Notes: generated from the letters alone by a model not told the origin. DNA of 64,000 bases from CAG-238 sp963601575 (GCA_963601575.1 CAVCFO010000004.1:48122-112121); one strand, 5' to 3'. Shown: positions 1 through 8,843, counted from the first letter of the stretch. Translations and numbers: made by a program.

Positions 1-1
1 C

Positions 2-478
2 GCGGCGCTTCAGTTAACCGGTCTTGCCGGGGGAGCCGCGGTGGCAGGCTGCTGCGCTCAAATGGTAGGCTTTGCTGTAATGTCTTTCAAAGAAAACCGG
101 TGGGGCGGAATAATCTCTCAAGGTCTTGGAACTTCCATGCTCCAGATGGGTAATATCGTAAGGAACCCTCGGATTTGGATAGCACCGACCCTTACATCTG
201 CCATTACAGGCCCGATTGCAACCTGTATTTTCAAGATAGAAATGAACGGTCCTGCGATTTCTTCCGGAATGGGAACCTGCGGTCTTGTTGGCCCGATAGG
301 AGTTTATACCGGTTGGGTAGACGAAATTAGTGCCGGCGTAAGAACTGCCATAACAAGCACAGACTGGATAGGGCTTGCGCTGATTGCGATTATTTTACCG
401 GCAATTTTGTGTCCGCTTATAAATATGTTCTTCAGAAAAATCGGTTGGGTAAAGGACGGCGATTTGACATTGGCATAG
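2..478 (+). CDS. PTS sugar transporter subunit IIC, C-terminal part (partial)
   Basis: This is the C-terminal ~158 residues of a membrane permease of the EIIC_2 type (PF13303-like); the start lies left of the window. The frame is open from base 2. Visible are small-residue-rich hydrophobic segments, the conserved-looking stretch 'GMGTCGLVGPIGVYTG' and a final hydrophobic helix before a charged tail. EIIC subunits carry the sugar across the membrane during phosphoenolpyruvate-dependent uptake, but the substrate cannot be read from this fragment. It is one of only two plus-strand genes here and converges on the yneA-like gene. The family call rests on recognition of the motif, so the exact subfamily is uncertain. 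Confidence 0.75.
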   Translation, partial: AALQLTGLAGGAAVAGCCAQMVGFAVMSFKENRWGGIISQGLGTSMLQMGNIVRNPRIWIAPTLTSAITGPIATCIFKIEMNGPAISSGMGTCGLVGPIGVYTGWVDEISAGVRTAITSTDWIGLALIAIILPAILCPLINMFFRKIGWVKDGDLTLA

Positions 479-858
479 TAAAAAGACCCCCGTGAATATT
501 TGTTTTGTTTGCGGGGCATCGACTTGTACGATGCAAATTTGTTCGCGTGGGCTTTAGCTGAATGTAGGCAGAAAACAGCCACGTATAGCCCATGGGGATA
601 GAGACGGAAAGGCAAAAAGAGGAGCAACTATTCCTAAAATCATAATTTTCGGAACAGTTGCCTGCGTATTTAGATAAAAGGCTGTATTCTCAGCTGCCTA
701 TCAGGAAATCCAGAATATTCATTATCGCCGGAATGCTGAGGCTCTATTTTGCGTTTTAAGCGATTTTTTAGCCTTGCTTGAGGGCTTATACCTCCTGATT
801 CAGTTCGATTTCCGCACAAACGGCAAATATATGGAGGCTTGCCGTTTCTCATCTATAG
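479..858. other. Intergenic region between converging genes, no gene recognised
   Basis: About 380 bases lie between the stop of the PTS gene and the stop of the LysM gene. A perfect 9-bp inverted repeat with a 12-base loop occurs at 818-847, but no T-run follows on either strand, so I do not call it a terminator. A 60-codon minus-strand frame at 670-852 encodes a CxxC-containing basic peptide but has no ribosome binding site. I recognise no riboswitch or RNA here. Confidence 0.4.
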
Positions 859-1161
859 TTAATTGTAAATTGGGATCTGAATAGTCATGCCGGCATATAG
901 CTCCGACGCCGATATGTCGTTAACTTTGCATAGCTTGTAAACGGCTTCTCTGGTATCCATATCCTGCGGCATATAATTTTCGGCTATTGACCACAAAGTG
1001 TCGCCGGATACGATTTGAACATCCATATAGTCGGTTCTGGTTAAACTTGCGGCCGTATTGAAGCCCAATGCAAAATTAACCGCCGTAGTCAAAATAACGA
1101 TTGTTAAAACCACAAATACCGTAAATCTGAATTTATTTACTACCTTATAACTTCTGCTCAT
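859..1161 (-). CDS. yneA: LysM-domain cell-division suppressor, YneA-like
   Basis: A 100-residue protein with a short basic N-terminus, one membrane-spanning segment (about residues 13-34) and a LysM domain (about 48-97) beginning 'VQIVSGDTLWSIAENY'. The architecture and length match YneA, the SOS-induced inhibitor of cytokinesis in Firmicutes, which acts outside the membrane at the septum. The upstream region carries a consensus promoter and three LexA-like boxes, which strongly supports an SOS role. The ATG has a good ribosome binding site (AAAGGGGCG). In many Firmicutes lexA is adjacent; here the gene upstream encodes a VTT membrane protein and no lexA is in the window. A generic LysM membrane protein is the alternative. 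Confidence 0.8.
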   Translation of the reverse strand: MSRSYKVVNKFRFTVFVVLTIVILTTAVNFALGFNTAASLTRTDYMDVQIVSGDTLWSIAENYMPQDMDTREAVYKLCKVNDISASELYAGMTIQIPIYN

Positions 1162-1179
1162 ATGTCAACGCCCCTTTCA

Positions 1180-1249
1180 AAACATTTGTTCTTTTCTTCA
1201 ATATAGCAGAATAGATGTTCGTTGTCAAGGCTTTCATAAACAAATGTTC
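1180..1249 (-). promoter_or_regulatory. Triple LexA-like operator array
   Basis: Three 12-base boxes resemble the Firmicutes LexA site GAAC-N4-GTTC. In minus orientation they are GAACATTTGTTT (1238-1249, upstream of -35), GAACATCTATTC (1209-1220, between -35 and -10) and GAACAAATGTTT (1180-1191, at the transcript start). Each has one perfect GAAC half and one mismatch in the other half. Their centres are exactly 29 bases apart. The placement would block RNA polymerase at every stage of binding. This is a sequence match, and the operator role is inferred. Confidence 0.75.
1200..1228 (-). promoter_or_regulatory. SigA-type promoter of the yneA-like gene
   Basis: Reading the minus strand, a perfect -35 TTGACA (1223-1228) is separated by 17 bases from -10 TATATT (1200-1205), which carries an extended TGC just upstream. 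The predicted start is near 1193, about 32 bases before the ATG. One LexA-like box lies inside the spacer. Confidence 0.8.
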
Positions 1250-1274
1250 GCAAAAGATTTAAAAATTTTTTCGG

Positions 1275-2066
1275 CTACTTTTTAATCTTGTTATAAAATT
1301 TATCCAAAAATACATTGATTCGCTTTCTGAAAATAATGCAAAGACCGCAGGCAATCACCGCAAGACCGAGCAAAATTCCAACCCCCGCATACTCGCCGCT
1401 TTCTGCCATCGTGCCGATAAGAAGGCAGCCGACCATGCCCGGCAGTCTCCCCACCGACGCCAGCAAAATAAAGGGCTTAAATCGCATTTCGGAGGCTCCG
1501 GCGGCATAGCTTAGCATATCTTTTGGGATTCCCGGTATCAGATAAAGAAAGAAGATAAGAGTATAGGCTCTCTTTGAATTGAGCCGCTGGATATAATATG
1601 ACATCTTTTTTTCGCCAAAGAATATGTGCAAAAAATCGCGCCCAAGAAGCCTTGCGAGCATAAAGGACAGTCCCGTGCCGAGGACTGCGCCCGTCATGGC
1701 GTACAGCAAAGCGCGCCAAAATCCAAAAAGATATCCCGCCGCAACCTGAAAAACCTGCCCCGGAATTACGCTTATCACAATTTGGACTATTTGAAAAGCA
1801 ATATAAATCAGCGCCGACTCGCTCTTATAGCTATTTAGAAATTCGACGATTTTGTCAATATCTCTGAAGCCCCTCAGCCAGTCAAGCTTGAAAAAATAAA
1901 GATACAGCGGGATCCCTGCCACAATCAAAACCAGCAGCGAGATTTTTATAATTGAAAGAATAAGCCTTGCCCGCTGATTTTTTTCGGTAGTCCTTAAATT
2001 TTCCAAACCTGCGCTGAGTTCCTGCTTTCGCGCTTCTTTTTTGCGTTCTCTTTTCTCTTTATCCAT
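1275..2066 (-). CDS. TVP38/TMEM64 family (VTT-domain) membrane protein
   Basis: A 263-residue integral membrane protein. A highly charged N-terminus (about residues 1-35) is followed by a first membrane helix (about 40-60) and the VTT/SNARE-associated core, with the typical 'GYLFGFWRALLYAMTGAVLG' and 'PGIPKDMLSYAAG' regions, then a C-terminal helix and basic tail. Family members (YtxB/YdjX/DedA-related) are thought to act in lipid transport or scrambling, but no precise role is known for most. It lies 25 bases downstream of the methionine gamma-lyase-family gene on the same strand and may share its transcript. It starts at an ATG. Confidence 0.85.
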   Translation of the reverse strand: MDKEKRERKKEARKQELSAGLENLRTTEKNQRARLILSIIKISLLVLIVAGIPLYLYFFKLDWLRGFRDIDKIVEFLNSYKSESALIYIAFQIVQIVISVIPGQVFQVAAGYLFGFWRALLYAMTGAVLGTGLSFMLARLLGRDFLHIFFGEKKMSYYIQRLNSKRAYTLIFFLYLIPGIPKDMLSYAAGASEMRFKPFILLASVGRLPGMVGCLLIGTMAESGEYAGVGILLGLAVIACGLCIIFRKRINVFLDKFYNKIKK

Positions 2067-2091
2067 TTACCCCTGATTGCCCCCTCGGAGT

Positions 2092-3393
2092 TTATAATTC
2101 AACTAAGCCTTTCTTATGCAGAGTGTCGATCGCCTTGATTACCCCGAACTTGGAATGTTCGTAGGTAAGCCCGCCTTGGAAATATGCTATATAAGGCTCA
2201 CGCATCGGCCCGTCTGCGGAAAGCTCTATAGTTGAGCCTTGCACGAAGGCTCCCGCAGCCATGATGACCTGATCTTCGTAGCCCGGCATATCTCCCGGAA
2301 TCGGCATTGCAAAGCTGTCAACAGGAGCCGCCGCCTGAATCCCCTCGCAAAAGGCAATCATCTTATCCTGTGCATTGAATTTTATGGACTGGACTATGTC
2401 TGAGCGATTTTCTGCAGTCTTTGGAGAAACCTGAAATCCCAGCTTTTCAAAAGCTCTGCCGCAGAGTATCGCGCCTTTCAGCGCCGCGTTTGCAGCACGC
2501 GGAGCCATGAAAAATCCTTGCAGCATCGTCCGGGTCTGGCCGTAAGTAAGACCGCACTCCCCTCCTATTCCGGGGCATGTCATGCGATACTGAATCTGGT
2601 CGATCAAATCCTGTCTTCCGGCAATATATGCGCCGCTAAGCACTATGCCGCCGCCGGGATTTTTTATTAGAGAAGCAGCTATAACGTCCGCCCCCACATC
2701 CGTAGGCTCTTTCGTATCGAGAAATTCCCCGTAGGAATTGTCCACCATCTTGATTATATTTGGATTTATCGCCACAATTTCGCGCATGAGCCTTTCGATT
2801 TCGTCCATGGTAATGGCTTTTCTCCAGGAATATCCCGTGGCGCGCTGGGCGGTTATCATCTTGGTCTTATCGGTGATTGCAGCCTTTACGCCCTCAATAT
2901 CTATGGAGCCGTCAGGGAGCAAATCCACCTGTTTGAAGGTAACCCCATAGTCGCGAAGTGAGCCGTTTCCCGGCGTATAATTCGTAAGCCCGATTACCGT
3001 CTGCAAAGTATCATAGGGTTCACCCGTAGCATAAATCAGCTCGTCTCCGGGACGCAAAATCCCAAGAAGCGTCGTGGCAAGAGCGTGGGTTCCGTTCACA
3101 AAGGTCGTCCTAACAAGCGCCGCATCGGTATGAAATACGTCCGCAAATACCGCCTCGATAGCGTCTCTGCCCGCGTCATCGTAGCCGTAGCCTGTTTTCC
3201 AGCCGAAGTGCATATCCCTAATTCTGTTCTTTTGGAAAGCCGCCAAAACCTTGTACTGGTTATAAGCCATAATGTCATCAAGCCGCGCAAATTCCCCGGA
3301 GACATCATTTTCGGCATCCTGTACAATTTTGGTAACTTTCGGATCTATATTAAAGGTTTCTGTCAAAAATTGAGCTGTTTTTTCGTATTGCAT
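2092..3393 (-). CDS. Methionine gamma-lyase family PLP protein (aluminium-resistance/YnbB type)
   Basis: A 433-residue fold-type I PLP enzyme of the PF06838 group. Visible are the 'FVNGTHALATTLLGILRPGDELIY' nucleotide/PLP-binding region, 'DNSYGEF' and 'ASLIKNPGGGI', whose lysine is the likely Schiff-base residue. The physiological reaction is unproven; names such as aluminium resistance protein are historical. The ATG sits 1 base after the recombinase stop, with GAAAGGA as ribosome binding site inside the end of that gene, so the two are translationally linked. The miaA / recombinase / this-gene order recurs in Clostridia as I recall it, which supports the call. Confidence 0.85.
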   Translation of the reverse strand: MQYEKTAQFLTETFNIDPKVTKIVQDAENDVSGEFARLDDIMAYNQYKVLAAFQKNRIRDMHFGWKTGYGYDDAGRDAIEAVFADVFHTDAALVRTTFVNGTHALATTLLGILRPGDELIYATGEPYDTLQTVIGLTNYTPGNGSLRDYGVTFKQVDLLPDGSIDIEGVKAAITDKTKMITAQRATGYSWRKAITMDEIERLMREIVAINPNIIKMVDNSYGEFLDTKEPTDVGADVIAASLIKNPGGGIVLSGAYIAGRQDLIDQIQYRMTCPGIGGECGLTYGQTRTMLQGFFMAPRAANAALKGAILCGRAFEKLGFQVSPKTAENRSDIVQSIKFNAQDKMIAFCEGIQAAAPVDSFAMPIPGDMPGYEDQVIMAAGAFVQGSTIELSADGPMREPYIAYFQGGLTYEHSKFGVIKAIDTLHKKGLVEL

Positions 3394-3394
3394 A

Positions 3395-4522
3395 TTATTT
3401 TTCTGTCCTTTCTATTTCCCATTCCATGCCCTTGACAAGGTCACGCTTTACATTGACCTTTTGGCGCGCATAAAGCTGCGTGGTTGTAACCTGTTCGTGA
3501 TCGAGAAGCGCCGCAACATCGAAAATCGAATTTCCCCGTCCTATCAGGCTTGTGGCAGCGGTAGCACGCAGCTTGTGAGGGCTGTATCCCGCCCGCCTGC
3601 TGGTGCTGAGGGCGATGGATGTGTATTTTTTTACGAGCTGCCGTATCTGGCGGTCCGTCATGCGTTTTCCCTGCAGCGACAGGAAAAGCGCGTCTTTGCT
3701 TTCCTCAGACAAATCCGCACCGGAGGGCCTTTCGTTATCTATATAGTCGCTGAGAACAGCAGTAACCGACTTGTTCAGCGGCATCACCGACTCCTTGCCA
3801 CGCTTTCTGTAAACGATAAATTCTCCACGCTTAAAATTAAATGAGGAAATATTCAGCTGCTGAAGTTCCGACAGCCTCAAGCCGTATGTCAGAAATATGA
3901 TGAGTATCGCCTTGTCACGCTTTTTTGTCTTTTGCCAGTAGCTCAGTTCGTGGTCCGTAAGCCCTGCCCCTGTGGAAACCGCGTCCAGCATGAGCATAAC
4001 TTCGTCGTCCTGCAAAGCCTTGATCTCCCGTTCTCCCGGTTTTGGAACGCGTATAGGGTCAAATCCGTCCGTTATATTTTTTGAAAGCAGACCGTCCCGA
4101 TAAAGCTGTTTGAACATCACAGATAGCGACGACTTCTTGCGGGCAAGGGATTTGTTGGAATTTTCGTACATGTATATGCTGTCATCCGTTTCCACCTTGT
4201 ACCTGCGGCAATATTCGATAAACATATTTACGTCCACCGCCTGCACTTCATCAAGCTCCGCGAGCTTTATTTTGTCAGTAGTTTCCGCCTTCGTCAAGTC
4301 TGTTTCCTCGATCAGATAGTTCATAAAGAACAAAAGGTCGTGAAGATATGCGAGCCTTGTGGCGGGCAAAACGTTTCCTTTCAAATACGAAAAATATCCC
4401 CGCATAAATTTGGGAAGCGCATTTTCAATCTTCTCACATTCCAGGAAAATGTCATTTTCTTTCTTTATTATGTTGTCCGGCCTGTCACTTTTGTTGTGAA
4501 TTTTTATCTCTTTCTGAGCCAT
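3395..4522 (-). CDS. Tyrosine recombinase/integrase (XerC/D-like)
   Basis: A 375-residue tyrosine recombinase. The N-terminal SAM-like core-binding domain covers about residues 35-150, and the catalytic domain about 165-365. Catalytic residues visible are R216 (GLR), H316 and R319 (HKLR), H342 (LDHE) and nucleophile Y351. All are intact, so the enzyme should be active. It sits between miaA and a metabolic gene without flanking att-like repeats or phage genes, so it is more likely a resident Xer-like protein than the integrase of a mobile element. Its start overlaps the miaA end by 19 bases. Whether it is the dif-resolving Xer cannot be told from sequence alone. Confidence 0.88.
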   Translation of the reverse strand: MAQKEIKIHNKSDRPDNIIKKENDIFLECEKIENALPKFMRGYFSYLKGNVLPATRLAYLHDLLFFMNYLIEETDLTKAETTDKIKLAELDEVQAVDVNMFIEYCRRYKVETDDSIYMYENSNKSLARKKSSLSVMFKQLYRDGLLSKNITDGFDPIRVPKPGEREIKALQDDEVMLMLDAVSTGAGLTDHELSYWQKTKKRDKAILIIFLTYGLRLSELQQLNISSFNFKRGEFIVYRKRGKESVMPLNKSVTAVLSDYIDNERPSGADLSEESKDALFLSLQGKRMTDRQIRQLVKKYTSIALSTSRRAGYSPHKLRATAATSLIGRGNSIFDVAALLDHEQVTTTQLYARQKVNVKRDLVKGMEWEIERTEK

Positions 4523-5427
4523 GTCAAAATATCCTCGATCGCTTCATCATCGCCTTGATAATCGCTGATGTTAAACCATTTCATGTCCTCGTAGCGCCGA
4601 AACCACGTAAGCTGACGTTTTGCCAAATGTCGGCTGTTTTGCTTGATAAGCCTAGTAGCCTCATCGCGGTCATAAAGCCCGTCAAAAAAGCCGATAATCT
4701 CCTTGTAGCCGATCCCTTTCATGGAAATATCCTCCTCGGCAAGCCCCATTTCCAGCAGATTTTCGACTTCCTTAAACAGTCCTTCTTCTACCATCAGATC
4801 AACTCGCAAGTTAATTCTATCATACAGCTCATCTCGGTTTCTCGTCAGCCCAATCAGAACCGCATCATAATCTGTGCATTTTTTGCTGCAGTTCGTAAAA
4901 TCTGTAATCTTGTTTCCCGCAGAAGCCGCTTCGAGGGCGCGGATGACCTTCTTGATATTATTCGGATGTATGCGGTTTGCCGCTTCCGGATCAAGCTCCC
5001 GAAGTTTTCCGTAGATGTACTCAGGCCCGAAAAGCTCCGCTTCCTTTTCAAGGGTTTCCCGCAGCTCGTCATTTTTCTGTGCGTTGCCAAAATCCATGTC
5101 ATAGAGCAAGGAATTGAGATAAAGCCCCGTTCCTCCGCTTACTATGGGCGTTTTTCCGCGGGAAAAAATATCCGCAATGGCGTCTTTAGCCATTTTTGCA
5201 TATTTTGCCACCGAAAAAGGCTCTTTCGGGTCGATTTCGTCCACCAGATGATGCACCGCCTCGGCACGTTCTTTTGCGGTGGGCTTTGCGCTTCCGATAT
5301 TCATGTATTTGTAGAGCTGCATGGAGTCGCAGGAAACGATTTCTCCGTCAAATGCCTTTGCGGCGGCTATTGCATATTTGGTTTTTCCAACGGCCGTAGG
5401 CCCTGCAATTACAATAATTTCTCTCAT
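4504..5427 (-). CDS. miaA: tRNA dimethylallyltransferase MiaA
   Basis: A 307-residue MiaA that transfers the dimethylallyl group from DMAPP to A37 of tRNAs reading UNN codons. The P-loop GPTAVGKT is at residues 9-16, followed by the 'DSMQLY' and 'SGGTGLYLN' motifs and the 'KRQLTWFRR' tRNA-binding region near the C-terminus. Length is normal. It lies 37 bases downstream of mutL and overlaps the recombinase, continuing a minus-strand operon. In many Firmicutes hfq follows miaA; here the recombinase takes that position. Confidence 0.95.
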   Translation of the reverse strand: MREIIVIAGPTAVGKTKYAIAAAKAFDGEIVSCDSMQLYKYMNIGSAKPTAKERAEAVHHLVDEIDPKEPFSVAKYAKMAKDAIADIFSRGKTPIVSGGTGLYLNSLLYDMDFGNAQKNDELRETLEKEAELFGPEYIYGKLRELDPEAANRIHPNNIKKVIRALEAASAGNKITDFTNCSKKCTDYDAVLIGLTRNRDELYDRINLRVDLMVEEGLFKEVENLLEMGLAEEDISMKGIGYKEIIGFFDGLYDRDEATRLIKQNSRHLAKRQLTWFRRYEDMKWFNISDYQGDDEAIEDILTWLRKR

Positions 5428-5464
5428 TTATGGTCATCTCTTTTTAACTTGCTATGTATATATT

Positions 5465-7294
5465 TTATACTCGTTTGAACATCTTTTCGAGTTCATATCT
5501 TGTAAGTTTGATGAAAGTCGGTCTTCCGTGTGGGCAGCTGAACGGATTGACGCATTTTGCAAGCTCATTGATCAGCGCCCTGACTTCCTCCATCGAAAGC
5601 CTATCGCCCGCTTTTATGGCGGCCTTGCAGGACATCATGATGAGCTTGTCCACAACCACGGTATTTCTGAAATCGGTGGAAGTATGAACGTTTTCAATAA
5701 AATTGTTTATGAAATCCTCCGCCTCCGAAAGCTCCATAAACATTGGAATTTCAGGCACTCTATAGGTGTCCGGACCGAATTCGTCAATGGTAAATCCCAT
5801 GGCATTCAAGGCTTTTAACCAGCCGTCTTTATCGTGCGCAGCCGAAAGCGAAGTATTGATGATCAGCGGGCTGAGAAGCGGCTGTCTCATTTTTTCGGCG
5901 GCATCGTATTCAGAAACAAGTTTTTCGTAGAAAATCCTTTCCTGCGCGGCGTGCTGGTCGATCAAATAGAAATTATCATCGTCTGCCGCGGTAATATAGG
6001 TGTCAAAAAGCACTCCGGTCACCTTTATTTCGGTGATGTCAAAGGGTCTTGCGGCAGGGGCGGCAATTTCTATTTCCGGCTTCGCAGGTTCTGCGGCGGC
6101 GTCTAGATTGTCAGGCATTTCTGCTGCGGGAGCCTCTTTTCCTGCTGCCGGCGCTTCATCTTTGAGCGCTACAGGTTCATTGCTTCTGAGAGTTGACAAT
6201 AAGCTTTTTATGTCAACTTGCTCGCGAACTTCGCTTCTTCCGGAATTTTCGACAAAATTTTGCGATGAAAAAATATCATTCTTGAAAAGATTTCCCGCGT
6301 CCACCACTGCTTCTTTTGTAGCAAGAGCCTGCCGTATTCCCCGGGAAATAAAATCCGAAATAAGGGCTTCGTCGTCAAAGCGCACTTCCCTTTTGTTTGG
6401 ATGAATATTTACATCCAGCGTACCCGAATCGACCTCAAGGAAAAGATAGGCAACGGGATATCTTCCCTCAAACAGCCTTTCCTTATAACCGGCGGTGACG
6501 CCTTTTTCCATGACCTTGCTGCTTACAACTCTGCCGTTTACAAAGAAAATCTGACTGCCTCTTGTGGTTTTGCTCATGGCAGGAGTTGAAATATATCCCG
6601 CAAGGGAAAGCCCATTATCCGAATAGGATACCGGCACCATGTTCTTTGCGTCTACATCATGATAAATCCTGATTATTGTATTCAGGCGGTTTCCGTCACC
6701 TTGGGTGGTAAAAAGAACCTTGCCGTTATTTATAAGGCAGAATCTTATATTCTTGTAAGCAAGCGCCATCTGCGAGACAAAATCTATTATCAGCCCGCTT
6801 TCGGCGCTGTCGCTTTTCATAAACTTCAGCCTTGCCGGTGTGTTATAAAATAAATCTGTAATCACAATAGTAGTTCCGTTTGGACAGCCCGTCTGCTCGG
6901 TTCTTACAGGCATTCCGCCCCGTATAGTAAACCTCGTTCCCGTCTTTGAATCCGCCGTTTTTGTGATAAGCTCGCACATGGTTACGGCAGCGATGGAGGC
7001 AAGGGCTTCTCCCCTAAATCCAAGGGTTTCGATGGCGTCTAGGTCCTTTACGGAAGAAATCTTGCTTGTGGCATGACGCAAAAAAGCCCTATCGGCTTCT
7101 TCACGGGGGATGCCGCATCCATTATCGGTAACCCTTATATAGGACTTTCCGCCCTTTTTAATCTCCACGGTAACCGAACTCGCCCCCGCGTCGATGGAGT
7201 TTTCCACAAGCTCCTTTACAATTGATACGGGTCTTTCGATGACCTCTCCTGCGGCAATCTTATCGGCAATCGCCTTATCCAAAACTCTTATCAT
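5465..7294 (-). CDS. mutL: DNA mismatch repair protein MutL
   Basis: A 609-residue MutL. The GHKL ATPase N-terminus shows ENSIDA (31-36), DNGCGI (57-62) and GFRGEAL (92-98). The middle linker (about 340-410) is rich in Ala, Pro and Glu. The C-terminal domain carries DQHAAQERIFYEKL, the endonuclease-site motif (DQHAx2Ex4E), plus a cysteine motif near 'NPFSCPHGRPTFI'. It should therefore be a nicking MutL, as in bacteria lacking MutH. Its partner mutS lies about 5.3 kb upstream, separated by accessory genes, where many relatives have the two adjacent. The first ATG overlaps the upstream GDPD stop (7291-7294), showing translational coupling. Confidence 0.96.
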   Translation of the reverse strand: MIRVLDKAIADKIAAGEVIERPVSIVKELVENSIDAGASSVTVEIKKGGKSYIRVTDNGCGIPREEADRAFLRHATSKISSVKDLDAIETLGFRGEALASIAAVTMCELITKTADSKTGTRFTIRGGMPVRTEQTGCPNGTTIVITDLFYNTPARLKFMKSDSAESGLIIDFVSQMALAYKNIRFCLINNGKVLFTTQGDGNRLNTIIRIYHDVDAKNMVPVSYSDNGLSLAGYISTPAMSKTTRGSQIFFVNGRVVSSKVMEKGVTAGYKERLFEGRYPVAYLFLEVDSGTLDVNIHPNKREVRFDDEALISDFISRGIRQALATKEAVVDAGNLFKNDIFSSQNFVENSGRSEVREQVDIKSLLSTLRSNEPVALKDEAPAAGKEAPAAEMPDNLDAAAEPAKPEIEIAAPAARPFDITEIKVTGVLFDTYITAADDDNFYLIDQHAAQERIFYEKLVSEYDAAEKMRQPLLSPLIINTSLSAAHDKDGWLKALNAMGFTIDEFGPDTYRVPEIPMFMELSEAEDFINNFIENVHTSTDFRNTVVVDKLIMMSCKAAIKAGDRLSMEEVRALINELAKCVNPFSCPHGRPTFIKLTRYELEKMFKRV

Positions 7295-8286
7295 TTCGCT
7301 ACCCCTTGCATAACCGTGCGAGCAACATTGGGATAATCCGTCATTATGCAGTCCGCGCCGATTGATATGAGATATTCCATATCTTTTTCTTCATCGATTG
7401 TCCAGTATTGAACCGCAATATTGTTCTTGTGAGCGTAGTTAATAACGGTGGTCGTGCCTAAATTTACATATTTGGATTCTTTTGCATTTGCGAAAGGAAT
7501 CTGCAAAACTCCGAATTTCGCAGAATAGTCATCCTTATCCAGCATCGCCGCTATATAAAAGTCCAGCACCTCCGAAGCGTGTGCCCCGCGAATCAAATCC
7601 GGATATGCCTCGTCTTTGTAGTCCGAAACATCTCCGTTGAAAGAGCCGAAAGCCACCTTGTCAACGATATCATATTTAACCAAAGTCTCATAAAGAATGT
7701 CAACGCATTTCATCCCAACTTCGCCGGAATCCTTAACTTCGATTATGTAGCGGTAATCTCCCGCCTCAGTAAGATATGCCAAAGCCTCATCAAGGCTCAA
7801 TATTTTAAGATCCTCCGGCACATCTTCGCCATGCAGGTCCTTATAGGGGCTGCTGCCGTCGTCTGCGGTAAATCCGGCGCCCATGTTGAGCTGCCTAAGC
7901 TCCTCATAGGTTTTATCGCCGGGAGTTACATCTTCTTTGCCAAAAACATACACGCTGTCTGTGACCCTGTCGAGATTTCCATCGTGGAAAAGCACCGGAA
8001 CGCCGTCCGATGTCATGTGCAAGTCAAATTCAAAAACATCAGGATTATATTCTTCATTTTCAACGCACCCGCGAAAAGCCATCAAAGTGTTTTCGGGCAA
8101 AACCCCCGCGCCGCTTCTATGGGCTGCAATTTGGATGATTTCGCTGACAAAAGGATTTGATGTGCTATATTTTTCAACGTTTTCCGGCGACGACCTGTGA
8201 AAATACATTCCCGCCGCCGTAGCTGCCAAAACAAGCACTATGATAAAAATTGCGATTATGACTCTTTCAATGATTTTCTTTGCCAT
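7291..8286 (-). CDS. Membrane-anchored glycerophosphodiester phosphodiesterase
   Basis: A 331-residue GDPD-family enzyme that hydrolyses glycerophosphodiesters to glycerol 3-phosphate and an alcohol. An N-terminal helix (about residues 8-28) is a signal anchor, so the catalytic domain faces outside. Active-site motifs visible are 'AHRSGAGVLPENT' (HR), 'EFDLHMTSDGVPVLFHD' (E, D and HD) and 'IIEVKDSG'. The end overlaps the mutL start by 4 bases, an unusual pairing that may simply reflect operon compaction. The substrate is not predictable. Confidence 0.9.
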   Translation of the reverse strand: MAKKIIERVIIAIFIIVLVLAATAAGMYFHRSSPENVEKYSTSNPFVSEIIQIAAHRSGAGVLPENTLMAFRGCVENEEYNPDVFEFDLHMTSDGVPVLFHDGNLDRVTDSVYVFGKEDVTPGDKTYEELRQLNMGAGFTADDGSSPYKDLHGEDVPEDLKILSLDEALAYLTEAGDYRYIIEVKDSGEVGMKCVDILYETLVKYDIVDKVAFGSFNGDVSDYKDEAYPDLIRGAHASEVLDFYIAAMLDKDDYSAKFGVLQIPFANAKESKYVNLGTTTVINYAHKNNIAVQYWTIDEEKDMEYLISIGADCIMTDYPNVARTVMQGVAK

Positions 8287-8295
8287 AGCTACCTC

Positions 8296-8772
8296 TTATT
8301 TTTCCTGAATCTCCTTGCCGGTCATGTGTTCGATGGTAATGGCAAAAAGCTGCACCGCTTTCAAATCTTCGGCAATTTCCTCGTCAGCCTCAGCTTCCGA
8401 CGGATAGTATTTCATTGCAAATGCCTTGAGCTTCGGTACAAGATCTTCCCTTGACACTGCCTCCGCTTTGCCAAAGCAAACCGCGCTCCTCACATAAGGC
8501 GCCCATTCAAGATCCCTAATCTCCGGCTCTCCGAAGACCGTAAAGCAAACCTTTGGATTCCGTTTTATCGAATCGACCTTGTGTCCTGCCAGCGCCGAAT
8601 GAAAATAGATTTTGTTTTCCCCTTCGTTATACAGGTAGTTGATGGGAATTGCATAGGGATAGTCCTCGTCCCCCGACAGGGCAAGCACTCCGCGTCTACC
8701 CTCTTTTAATAATTTAACTGTATCTTCTGTTGAAATCGACCGCTTCTCTGCACGGCGCATTTTTCTGAACAT
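8296..8772 (-). CDS. Pyridoxamine 5'-phosphate oxidase-fold protein
   Basis: A 158-residue protein of the split-barrel FMN-binding family related to nitroimidazole-resistance (NimA-like) proteins. Features are 'LALSGDEDYPYAIPINYLY', 'IYFHSALAGHKVDSIKRNP' and 'VCFTVFGEPEI', which form the flavin-binding barrel strands. I chose the ATG at 8772 over one 14 codons upstream because AGAGGT lies 7 bases before it. It is likely a flavin-dependent reductase of unknown substrate. It is 9 bases upstream of the GDPD gene and probably cotranscribed. Confidence 0.85.
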   Translation of the reverse strand: MFRKMRRAEKRSISTEDTVKLLKEGRRGVLALSGDEDYPYAIPINYLYNEGENKIYFHSALAGHKVDSIKRNPKVCFTVFGEPEIRDLEWAPYVRSAVCFGKAEAVSREDLVPKLKAFAMKYYPSEAEADEEIAEDLKAVQLFAITIEHMTGKEIQEK

Positions 8773-8843
8773 AGTTTTACCTCTTTTCTTATCATATTTC
8801 ATTTTATATTTCATTGTCGTTGTTCAATGCTATTAGCTCGGAA

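Noticed and set aside
484..520. CCCCG...CGGGG inverted repeat after the PTS gene as a terminator
   Set aside because: Stem of only about 5 bp, loop of about 20 bases and no T-run.
818..847. 9-bp inverted repeat as a terminator of the yneA-like gene
   Set aside because: No T-run follows on either strand; may be a structural element of the message instead.
670..852. 60-codon minus-strand frame with a CxxC motif next to the yneA-like gene
   Set aside because: No ribosome binding site, no recognisable domain and low-complexity basic composition; probably a chance frame, although a relic cannot be excluded.
3395..4522. Tyrosine recombinase as sign of an integrated element
   Set aside because: No att repeats, no phage or conjugation genes, and the neighbours miaA and methionine gamma-lyase-family gene are chromosomal housekeeping neighbours in relatives as I recall.
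4555..5478. Long plus-strand frame opposite miaA
   Set aside because: Mirror frame of a well-supported gene on the other strand with no recognisable domain or ribosome binding site.
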